NCBI GenBank assembly: GCA_023853785.1
Contig: JAJIRX010000952.1
Span: 1 to 17,456 of the forward strand
Reading direction: 5' to 3'
Origin: Psilocybe azurescens
Taxonomy: Eukaryota > Basidiomycota > Agaricomycetes > Agaricales > Agrocybaceae
Length of the DNA stretch: 17,456 nucleotides
A model generated the notes under the pieces. The model made no database searches. It had not been told where the DNA came from and worked only from the letters and a program-made list of their open reading frames with translations. Position numbers and translations under genes: made by a program. This document shows, piece by piece, positions 9,568 to 17,456 of this stretch. Each line of letters starts with the position of its first letter. Position 1 is the first letter of the stretch.

Positions 9568-9964
9568 TTGATAATATGAGAAATAATAATTATGTAATAT
9601 ATTTTCCTATAGATTCTGGTACAAATACTATAATTGCAGATGCTGGGACTCAAAGAATACAGTGTAAAAATAAAAAAGGACTTGTAATGTTGGGCGAAGC
9701 CTCAGCCCACAATACAAATATTTATTATATTCCCAGTGGCCAAGGAACTGCATAGTTCATCAGCCGCTCATGTTTGTGATTACACTAGGTTCTCCTTTGG
9801 AGTGATCAGAAAGGAGCAGTGTGGCTCTAAAGCAAGGGCACGTGATGCTAGTCCTTACCCTATCCGGCCCGGCGGTTCAATATGTCAACGTGACGTTTGA
9901 AGAGTTGGATTTCCACTCTACTGCTTCCCTTAAAGTTACTTACTTCTGTTGAAGCATTATCGCC
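9568..9964. promoter_or_regulatory. Intergenic edge and kinase promoter region
   Basis: Base composition changes from AT-rich to balanced at about 9760, where the repeat compartment ends. A small inverted repeat TGGGC...GCCCA surrounds GAAGCCTCA at 9690-9708. Closer to the kinase start there is a CACGTG palindrome (9839-9844) and a CGTGACGT motif (9888-9895), both of the kind bound by bHLH or bZIP factors. Their function is inferred from sequence only. Confidence 0.35.
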
Positions 9965-12002
9965 ATGCCACAGACGCCAATTCCCTCAGGACATCCTTCC
10001 CCAACTAAACAGATATCTGGACTTCCTCAGTATTCCTCCCCATACTATCACGATATCCATATGGACACCGCCAAAGGTCTAACCTCTCTACAGAGCTACA
10101 ACGACATTCGCATGGCGACCGCTAAAGGCAACCATCTAGGCGATGACATCCGGATGGAAACAGCAAGAGGTGGCTCAACAGTTAAACCACAAAGCGGGTT
10201 CCAAGTCTGGGAGAGGGAGTTGTTGGATAGTGGCGAGGTGAAAAGAAAGGCAACGGTTGCGCAGCTCTGCAAGTATAGCTGGGATCGATTCCTGATTCCC
10301 CTCTGACACGTCTGTTCTTCAATCTGCGCAGATTTCCTGGATTACTACTTCCAGACACTGGGATACATCGCTGCACGGAAAGATCGGCGCACAAAGTTCG
10401 ATAAGGATACCGCGTCGCGGAACCTCAAAGGCGCGGAATATCAGAAAGAGTTCAAGTCATATTGCGGTCGCGAGCGTGTCATCCTACGGCGGCGGCGAAC
10501 AAAACTCAAAGTCGATCAGTTCCACATCATCGCGCAAGTTGGACAGGGTGGATATGGCGAGGTGTTCTTGGCAAGAAAGCAAGAATCAGGGGAAGTATGC
10601 GCGCTCAAAAGATGAGGAAGCGAACACTGTTCAAAATGGACGAGGTAAGCACCCCTCTTCACTCTTTCCTTTATACATTTTATCCCAATCATCAGATCCG
10701 CCACGTCCTCGTTGAACGCGACATCCTCACTGCCACCAAAACACCATGGCTAGTTCGTCTCCTGTACGCATTCCAAGATCCAGAACATGTATATCTCGCC
10801 ATGGAATACGTCCCCGGCGGTGACTTCCGCACCCTTCTCAACAACTCGGGCGTCCTGAAAGAAGAACACGCGAGATTTTACATTAGCGAGATGTTCGCCG
10901 CCGTAAATGAACTGCACAAGCTTGGGTATATTCATCGCGATCTCAAACCTGAGGTGTGTATCCAATGTGCATATCGGATTGGAAATAGTTGATCTAATCT
11001 CTGCGAAGAACTTCTTGGTGGACGGCTCTGGCCATGTTAAATTAACAGATTTCGGACTAGCCACTGGGGCCCTGAATCCAAAGCGTATCGAATCGCTAAA
11101 AGTCAAGGTAAATCCTTTCACATCTTGCAGTAGGGCATAGATCTTGACTTCTATGTGCATAGCTCGACAAGGTGAAAGACAACCAAATCATCCATCGCTC
11201 CACAATCGAACGGCGATCCATCTATCGTTCCATCCGACACGAAGACCCCCGCTACGCAGACTCCATCGTCGGCTCCCCAGACTACATGGTAATCTCCCTC
11301 TCTCCCTCTAACCTCCCTCCTCAAGGCTCACATTCCACCCCACTCCTAGGCCCCCGAAGTCCTGCGCGGCAAACCATATACCTACTCTGTTGACTACTGG
11401 TCGCTCGGCTGCATCTTCTTCGAGTTTCTCGCCGGGTTCCCTCCATTCAGCGGCAGCACCCCAGAAGAAACCTGGACGAACCTCAAAAACTGGACCAAAG
11501 TCCTCCGCCGGCCGGAGTACGACAAACCCGAAGACCTCATCTTCAATCTCAGCGATACAGCATGGGACGCCGTCACCCGGTCAGTACCCTTCTCCCTCTC
11601 CCTAATTCAAAATCTCCGTCTGTTTTACCTGTGTAAGCTCACCTACCGTTATACAGCATAATCGCCCACGCCAGCGTCCGCTACGCAACCCTCGACCAAG
11701 TCACCTCGCATCTCTTCTTCAAACATGTCAAATGGGAGGACCTGCGTGCCGTGCGCGCACCTTTGTCCCCGCCCTCGACTCCGAGATCGACACCGGGTAC
11801 TACGACGACTTCTCCTCCCCGAAGATATGGCCAAATACGCCGAAGTCAAGGAAAAGCAGCAGAACGTCGACAAGGTCAAGGAGAAGGACGAGCCATTCGC
11901 CAGGGGCGTGTGGGTTGGGTTCACGTTTGGCAAGAATGGGCCCGGCTCAAAGGCGGTTGCTCAAGGGGATACGACGATGGTGCGCTGGCGACCATCTTCT
12001 AG
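9965..12002 (+). CDS. DBF2: Dbf2/Sid2-type NDR protein kinase
   Basis: Ser/Thr kinase of the mitotic exit/septation network (NDR family), which acts with a Mob1 co-activator. Exons I infer: 9965-10268, 10332-10644, 10696-10953, 11009-11107, 11163-11288, 11350-11579, 11657-12002. Visible parts are an N-terminal Mob-binding stretch (KATVAQLYFLDYYFQTLGY, about 95-113), a glycine loop GQGGYG (172-177), the ALK lysine (194), HRDLKPEN (286-293), DFG (306-308) and APE (368-370). An NDR-style insert lies before APE, and a C-terminal hydrophobic motif VWVGFTF follows. Intron 1 is GC-AG (GCAAGT donor); using it joins T to AT and restores the expected Tyr. Frame is lost by one base at 10607-10610 (A4, right at the catalytic Lys), 11760-11764 and 11817-11820 (C4), and probably at 11965-11968 (G4). 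Restoring one base at each gives 559 residues, near the yeast family size. The exact C-terminus is the least certain part; without the last correction the frame runs on to 12462. Confidence 0.9.
10269..10331 (+). other. GC-AG intron 1 of the kinase gene
   Basis: The donor reads GCAAGT and the acceptor TGCGCAG. The nearby GT at 10273 would join the exons in the wrong phase, whereas the GC donor gives the codon TAT and the conserved order QLYFLDYY. All other introns of the gene are GT-AG. Confidence 0.8.
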
Positions 12003-13530
12003 AATGCCCTTCCCCTCCCAGGCTCGTCCTACCCTCTCCTCTCTTGTCGTATATGCACATGCACACGTATACGTATATATCCACTCCAGACCCTCACGCA
12101 CGTCCACATCCAAGCCCAAGTCTACACCCCAGCTTCACTATCGTTTTTGTTACATCCACACCATCCATCCCCTAATACCCTACGATCCCCACTATAAGAT
12201 ACCATTTTTTAGAATAAAGTCTATATACCTCCCTCTCGATATCTTTTTGTTTGTATCCTTTCCCATCCCATCCTTTCCTGTCCTTTCTCGCCTTCTAGAT
12301 TGCCCACCCTCTAGGGTCCCTTCAACGTATTGTCTCTTCTGGACTTCATTGAATGTTGAACAATTGTATAACCCCGAAAACTTGTCCCCGGAAAGGCATC
12401 TTCCAACACACAGTTGCCTTGCCTTTCACCCGCGTTCGCGTCTGCAGATCAATTATAAATAAGAGACCGAATGTATGCATCATACAAACTACAAAGTACA
12501 AAGAACACAACGAAATGCAACAAAATAAGGAGAATCCGTCTGCGGTGCAAGATGGACAAGCACGCCTGTGAGAGAATGTGGGCAGCTGCGGTGTACACAT
12601 AGCTCGACACCAAAGCCAGAGTCAAGCTTAGTACAGTACATGTAGGGAGGCCAACACAAGGAGCGGAAGGGAGAGGCATTGTGGTATCCTACAGGCTGCG
12701 GATAGCAAGGTACGAGTAGGAAGTCGGAAGTAGAAAGGAGGGCGGATAGACGACAGGGCAGGACCTAGCCATGTGTTGTGATGTGATGCGACAACATCAG
12801 GACAACGATAACGAATGAATGAACGTGAAGGTTTAGGTGATCCACAGAAGATAAAAATGTCGAGCTGAGTCTATGGTAGAGATTCTGGATGTGGGGAGGA
12901 CGGTCGGATCGATGGGATGAGACGATGTCGTCTGTCTGGTTCGTGCGTGCGTGCGTGCCGATTAAGTTATTAAAAGGGAAAGACTTTTGTTATAAATCGG
13001 GACCAGTGAAGTGGGAGCAAGTGTGAACCAGGGAAGCAGAAACCAAAATACAGAGGAAATAGAGAAACAAAGGGGTCGTGTAAGGATGATGGGTGGTATG
13101 GTATTAAAGAAAATGTCCCGGATTAAAGTACTGTTTTTTAGGGGTAATACGTTATAGAGTCGATATCGTCGCAGAGAAAGAGAGATCCAGTTGTAAGGGT
13201 GAAGGAATCAAAGAAGGGATGTTCGCTCCGTTCAGAGACAAAGAAAGTGTCCGATCATCGTCTCGACATCAATGTCGAGATGAATAAAATAAGATCTTCA
13301 GAAAACGAAACCGGAAGATACATGAAGTGAAGTGAAGGTCATAGAGTTGGTACAGTGAGCGAGATCCGGCGTTAAATAATCTAAGACTGTTAAATTGGAA
13401 AAATCAGAACACTTCTAGGAGAGTACTATCACCGGAAAAGAGACGTACAAGTGGCATAATTAGTTGGTTGCCATAGAATTAAAAGTATACTTGCAGAGAA
13501 CTCGTACTCAAACTGAGCTAAAATCTGTTG
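12003..13530. other. Intergenic region between convergent genes
   Basis: I see no gene here. The plus-strand frame running from the kinase end to 12462 has an unbiased, low-quality composition and is read-through. A pyrimidine-rich stretch (12000-12330) with AATAAA at 12213-12218 is a likely 3' UTR and poly(A) signal of the kinase. A (TGCG)n microsatellite of about four units lies at 12944-12958. The purine-rich part toward 13530 would hold the 3' UTR of the minus-strand gene. Confidence 0.55.
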
Positions 13531-14808
13531 CTACTGCGTGTCGTCATAGTCATATTCGTCGTTGTCACCCTGGCAGAGTGTCTTCTGGCAGGGGTAGCCC
13601 ATGATTTGCGCCCGTACTGCAAGCAAGAAAGAGGCGATGCTTAACGAATGGAAGGATAAATAGAAGAAAGGATGTACTCACTTTCGGGCGTTTCTCGAGG
13701 GCGTCGTCTTCTATATGAAGGTCTGATGGGATCGAGCGCTTGATGCGGATCGTAAGCTTAGGCTCACTCGAAGCCTGTGTCAAAAAAACAACAAAATAAG
13801 ACCAATGAGTAAACGAGTCGTCATCAACCTCGTTTTTATATATCAGCACTCACAGGTGTCTCTGGTTCACTGGTACAAGCACTCGAAGACGAAGAGGATG
13901 CGCCGCTCGAGGACGAGTAAGTCGAAGAGGAAGAAGAAGAGGACGAAGACCCAGACGAGCTGAACGCGCCCGTCATATCCGATCCCCAGCTCATCCTACT
14001 CTCGTCCAATCTCAGCGGGACCACCAAATGTCTGGGCGCCCTCGCAACGCGCCGCGTATCTCCTCCCACATTAACATTAACTTCAACATGGCGATGTGGG
14101 TGCACGTATTCGAGCTCGTCGTACGGCCTGTCGGGGAGACGGTAATCGGGAGGTCCATAGCGCCCTCGTATACGCCCGAGCGCCTGGGGTTCTCCTCTTC
14201 CTGCTCCGCCTCCTCGAGGTCAGCGTCGGCGATGTCGACATCAGCCTCAACTTCAGTGTCAGTATCAATCGTCGAGATCGACCAGCGCGATGTGACTGGG
14301 CGCCACGGCACATTCTGGCCCCTCAGTACCACCGGCGCCTGTGTAGACGTGCCCAGCTCTACACTGGCAGTCGAGTGCACCGACACAGCGGACTCGAACA
14401 ACTCCTCCTCCCTGGCCCGATGTCGCTCGGGATCTCGCACCTCAGCACGGGGCGATTAACCCGCCTGATGATCTCCCTCTCACGGCCCACGACCGCGCGG
14501 CTGATCTCGGTCTCTCTAAACAATATCGGCGCCGGGGCAACTATGACAGGGGAGTATTGAGGCTGAGACGGGGGCGGCGTGGCGAGGACAGGAAGCGGAA
14601 TGATGCTGATCTGCTTGGGGTCGAGCTTCAGCGCCGCTTCGATGCACACGCTGAGCGCAAGCTTCCTTGCGCGCTGCTTCGCGTGGTGCGTGAGGTTCAG
14701 CGAGTCGCGGAAGGACGCGGCGAGCCGTGACACACGGTCGTTCGCACGACGCACTATCGCGTTGATGTTGGACAGACGATAAGACGTGGTTGCATGTGAA
14801 GAAGACAT
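13531..14808 (-). CDS. Unidentified Ser-rich and acid-rich protein
   Basis: I do not recognise the family. Exons inferred on the minus strand: 14808-13854, 13774-13678, 13616-13531, giving 379 residues if one base is restored at each of two G4 runs (14449-14452 and 14133-14136). The N-terminal 60 residues are basic and helical (RRANDRVSRLAASFRDSL, then HHAKQRARKLALSV). A Pro-rich linker follows, then a long acidic segment (DTDTEVEADVDIADADLEEA), then a Ser tract of about 40 residues before the first intron. Exon 2 is basic (TIRIKRSIPSD). The C-terminus reads GYPCQKTLC followed by an acidic tail ending DTQ. For intron 2 the frame favours the weaker GTACAT donor over GTGAGT four bases upstream. 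No signal peptide or membrane span is seen. It is probably a fungal lineage-specific, largely disordered protein; nuclear location is a guess. Confidence 0.72.
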
Positions 14809-15386
14809 GGTGATGATGATGATGATTTATTGATTATGAGGATGATGATGATGATAGTAAATGACAGTAGTATGGATGCGATGGGCAGATTCTAGTGGTA
14901 GTAGGATGCGATGAACGAGGAGTTCTTGATCGTGGTCGTCGTTGGGATGGATCCTATTCACGGCAAGTAAGAACACGCGCTGCGTGTATCAAATCGAAGG
15001 AGGAGCAAAAGAAAACAGAGAGAGGGGAGAGCCGTAAAAGAAGGGTCTGCGGAAATATAACTTTATGCTCAAGCACATTATAAGGAAACGGGGAGCTTGG
15101 ACCCACAACGGTGGCTGAAGAAGAAAACCTCCGAATAGACAAAAGAGAGCAGGGACATGCTATTGTTTCTCAAGCCAGATCAGATAAGAACAAGGACACG
15201 AGCAAGGCGGCCGTAGGCGCTGAGGCACGGAATTAGATGCCCTTGTACTTTTGTCTTCCGACTTGTGTGCCACTTCCTTTTTGAGTTCCCTTTTGTTCTC
15301 CGCTCTCACGGCATGCCGCACGTGATCGCGAAACTGCTCGCTCTCGCTCGATCAGATTCTCTTGACTCTCGAGTAACACACTGCAA
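14809..15386. promoter_or_regulatory. Divergent promoter region with GAT microsatellite
   Basis: This 578-bp gap separates the start codons of the minus-strand gene at 14808 and RPA12 at 15387, so it must hold both promoters. An imperfect (GAT)n tract covers 14811-14855 directly upstream of the minus-strand ATG, in its 5' leader. The remainder shows no open frame of interest. An ATATAACTTTAT stretch lies at about 15055-15065. Confidence 0.5.
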
Positions 15387-16070
15387 ATGTCTTCCGGTGC
15401 CCACAAAATCGGTCAGCTACCACTTGTCATGCGGGCATAAAATTCAGAAGGGAACTAACCAGCTGGCAACGAAAGCATAGGCTCACTTTTGTTCTGCCCC
15501 AACTGCGGCACGCTGCTCTCACTGCCGAGAGATGGGGAAAATTTGTGACTTGCGAACAGTGCAATTACGAGGAACCGGCTACCTGTACGTGGTCTCACCC
15601 GTTAGATGTGACTGTCAAAAGGTGTTGACGACCAGGGCGGGCCTGGCTTAGCATACGAAAATGTCATCATCACCACCGGTCAGATCCCGAAGCCTTCCCT
15701 TCTGCACTGAGACAAAAGCGGAAAACGCAGACTAAGCACCACGAAACGGGCGATAAAGGTACACTGGTGAGTGTCGTAATCGATGGGCTGGTGCCTCATG
15801 GTTGCTGAATATGTTTTGCTTGGGCAGGTGTCTGAAAAGTGCCCCTCATGTGGGCATCTCGAAGCCTACTCGAAAGAGATGCAGGTACGTCTGACTGAAA
15901 TACCAACGAAGCGAAACTCTGAAATGACTGTGATTGCAGCTACGAAGCGCGGACGAGGGCTCGACGGTATTCTACACGGTAAGCTGGTATATTTTGGGTT
16001 GGCGAAAACGACTGCTGACAGTTGGTAATAGTGCAATGGCTGCCAGCACAAATGGCGGGTGAACAACTAG
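15387..16070 (+). CDS. RPA12: RNA polymerase I subunit RPA12 (A12.2)
   Basis: Small zinc-ribbon subunit of RNA polymerase I, needed for transcript cleavage and termination at rDNA in the nucleolus. Exons inferred: 15387-15411, 15481-15584, 15652-15766, 15828-15884, 15940-15978, 16032-16070; all introns are GT-AG and 53-69 bp. With two one-base corrections the product is 126 residues, against 125 in yeast. The N-terminal ribbon has Cys14, 17, 33 and 36 (FCPNCGTLLSLP, then CEQC). The C-terminal TFIIS-like ribbon has Cys87, 90, 115 and 118 (KCPSCGH and CNGCQHKW) and carries the catalytic hairpin RSADEGSTVFYTC with Asp106-Glu107. Corrections are a missing T at 15542-15544, where the frame otherwise hits TGA, and a missing C at 15676-15677. 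Both zinc ribbons are otherwise complete, so the gene is probably functional. Confidence 0.9.
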
Positions 16071-16071
16071 A

Positions 16072-16415
16072 TTACACGTATACGCCCGCGGAACAGAACA
16101 GGGCAACGACTCCAAAGCCACCTAGAATGCTGGCCGCAACGGCGACGAGGGGTTCTCGAAGGGCAAACTTGTCTTTTGGAAGACTGTATACTGTTGAGGA
16201 TGATATCTGCCATAGAATTAATTTACGTACGTTGAAAGTAGAAGGCGAGGGCAAAGGTGGGAAGGAGAAAAAGGGCGGATGCAAAGGCAGGAGTGCGGTG
16301 GGGACGATTGGAGAGAAAGCGGGCAATGAATGATGCAATGCCTTGTATGAATATGGTTAGCAATTGTAAATAGAAGATGGGAGTAACTCACCCTGGCGTG
16401 CTGGTAGTCGTCCAT
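16072..16415 (-). CDS. OST5: Oligosaccharyltransferase subunit OST5 (TMEM258 family)
   Basis: Small two-helix membrane subunit of the ER oligosaccharyltransferase, which N-glycosylates nascent proteins. Exons inferred on the minus strand: 16415-16392, 16341-16231, 16190-16072. The product is 84 residues after one correction (yeast Ost5 is 86, human TMEM258 79). The C-terminal helix LVAVAASILGGFGVVALF and the terminal GVYV fit the family hallmark (LVAS, GFGV, G-V/I-Y-V end). The N-terminal part has SPIVPTALLP, like the SPVNP segment of TMEM258, followed by a hydrophobic helix (ALFLLPTFALAFYF). That helix is in another frame, so one base is missing at the AAA run 16283-16285. Intron 2 is 40 bp (GTACGT donor, CAACAG acceptor); the nearer CAG would leave a 24-bp intron and the wrong phase. 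It is not named by any search, but the match is specific. Confidence 0.8.
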
Positions 16416-16556
16416 GATGAAAGTGAGTGGAGTGAGTGTTGCAGCGGTGGTGCTGACGTACGAGTGAAACAAACACGTGTCATCAATCCATATCAACCTT
16501 TTTCAACGACGCCTCTCTTTTTCTCAACATTCACCTCTACCACTATCATCACGATC
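16416..16556. promoter_or_regulatory. 141-bp divergent promoter of OST5 and YOP1
   Basis: This is the whole interval between the two start codons. It contains TGACGTAC (16453-16460) and the palindrome ACACGTGT (16473-16480), both with the ACGT core used by fungal bZIP factors. A pyrimidine-rich stretch of about 60 bases precedes the YOP1 start, as is common near fungal transcription starts. No clear TATA box is visible. Co-regulation of two ER genes is an inference. Confidence 0.55.
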
Positions 16557-17456
16557 ATGTCCGCAGCTCAACGAGTCCAGCAACATCCCCTCTTCGTCCA
16601 GGCTCAGAATAAGGCCTCCTACTACAACGCCCAGCTCGACAAGGAGGTATTCAACCCATCCTTCAATGCTCCTCACCCTCTTACTCACTTAAAAATATAG
16701 CTCACAAAGTATCCTGTCCTCATCAACCTCGAGCAGCGCACCCAGGTGCCAAAGACGTATGCCGTCCTCGGAGGTCTTATCTTCATCGTCTTCCTCCACA
16801 CCTTCAACGCCCTCGCCGCTCCCATCTCAAACCTCGTCGGCTGGTCTCCCCGCCTACCTCTCCTTCAAGGCCATCGAGTCTCCCTCCCCACGATGACGTC
16901 CAGTGGCTCACATACTGGGTCGTATTCGGCTTCTTCAACTTCCTAGAATCCTTTGCCCTCCGTCTCGTTCTCTACTATGTCCCCTGGTACTTTGCCTTCA
17001 AGTCTCTCTTCATCGTTTGGCTCCAGCTCCCAGCATTCCGCGTATGCCATTCTCTTCTTTCCTTATTTTCTTTTCTCTCCCTCTTTCCTCCCCTACATCC
17101 TCCGCACTTCCACTTTACAACTTCTACTCTATACCACCCCCATAAACTGAAAACGCTTCCTCCTCTCCTCGTGTGCCACGTCTTTCGCCGATCTTTTTTT
17201 TTTACCCGTCGCTTTGGCGATTTGTTCACAAACACATTACGAACTCTCGCTGACATCTTTCTCTTTTCTATCCCCATATATATACAGGGCGCACAAACTG
17301 CCTACTTCACCATCATTAAGCCCGTGCTCGCCAACGTAAGCTCCCAAAGTCGCGTTGCCGCGCCTGCGACCACCAACCCCGAGCCCACCGCTCACCCGAG
17401 TAATCTCTTTTACTCTTTTCCAGCAGGGACGATTGCACGCGTGGTAGTCGTATGTA
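16557..17456 (+). CDS. YOP1: ER-shaping protein YOP1 (REEP5/DP1 family), partial
   Basis: Membrane-hairpin protein that, with reticulons, curves the tubular ER. Exons inferred: 16557-16646, 16701-17041, and a third from 17288 that runs off the window. Family landmarks in order are LTKYPVLINLEQRTQVPKTY, the first hydrophobic segment (YAVLGGLIFIVFLHTFNALA), AYLSFKAIESP, DDVQWLTYWVVFGFFNFLES and YYVPWYFAFKSLFIVWL, then GAQTAYFTIIKP in exon 3. Frame breaks occur at two C4 runs (16848-16851 and 16886-16889). Each needs one base fewer or two bases more, unlike the other genes in the window. Intron 2 is long (246 bp, pyrimidine-rich). After 17335 the frame either continues to the window end or enters another intron at GTAAGC; I cannot decide. 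Confidence 0.9.

Noticed and set aside
10273..10331. Canonical GT donor for kinase intron 1
   Set aside because: It joins the exons out of phase with the conserved FLDYYF segment, whereas the GC donor restores phase and the Tyr codon without any correction.
11725..12462. Plus-strand 245-codon frame as a separate gene or kinase C-terminus
   Set aside because: Its first part is an out-of-frame shadow and its middle is the true kinase end. After about 11970 it reads into pyrimidine-rich 3' UTR with no conserved feature; the neighbouring frame ends cleanly at 12002.
14028..14560. Plus-strand frames of 143 and 154 codons
   Set aside because: They are antisense shadows of the minus-strand gene, whose Ser and acidic tracts keep the opposite strand open.
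16207..16391. A single 185-bp intron giving a 52-residue OST5 homolog
   Set aside because: It is in phase, but it would remove the first membrane helix that the Ost5/TMEM258 family requires. The three-exon model gives the expected two helices and 84 residues.
1..17456. tRNA, rRNA or other structured RNA genes
   Set aside because: I looked for B-box-like GGTTCRANYCC on both strands and for rRNA-like stretches and found none that hold up; the GGCGGTTCAATA at about 9870 lacks the rest of a tRNA.

Overview
The window reads as nuclear DNA of a basidiomycete fungus, most likely an Agaricomycete. The evidence is intron-dense genes (introns mostly 40-76 bp), housekeeping proteins of fungal type (a Dbf2/Sid2 kinase, RPA12, Ost5, Yop1), and fungal-type transposons. 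All identifications come from reading translations and motifs by eye; no database search was run.

There are two compartments. Positions 1 to about 9,600 are AT-rich and hold only repeats and transposon wreckage. A 750-bp sequence is tandemly duplicated (228-977 and 978-2592), and its second copy carries an 862-bp PIF/Harbinger-type MITE (1594-2455, TSD TAA). From 2593 to about 8270 lies a decayed Ty1/Copia retrotransposon on the minus strand: gag start at 8269, gag body with zinc knuckle at 5658-6583, then protease and integrase at 2640-3700. It is split by two non-autonomous DNA elements, one of 1,941 bp between CCATATGG duplications (3709-5649) that carries a large GAC-rich satellite, and one at about 6593-8196 that itself contains a solo LTR (7519-7941, TSD GATTC). 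A Helitron-type 3' terminus sits at 9540-9567.

Positions 9,770 to the end are gene-dense. In order: a Dbf2/Sid2-type NDR kinase (+, 9965-12002, seven exons, first intron GC-AG); an unidentified Ser- and acid-rich protein (-, 13531-14808); RNA polymerase I subunit RPA12 (+, 15387-16070); oligosaccharyltransferase subunit OST5/TMEM258 (-, 16072-16415), whose stop codon is one base from that of RPA12; and the ER-shaping protein YOP1 (+, from 16557, cut by the window end). OST5 and YOP1, both ER membrane proteins, share a 141-bp divergent promoter.

All five genes need reading-frame corrections, nearly all a single missing base at a short homopolymer run. Restoring one base per site gives lengths that fit the families (kinase 559 aa, RPA12 126 aa, OST5 84 aa). 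I read this mainly as a base-level assembly problem rather than five pseudogenes; it should be settled before gene models are used.
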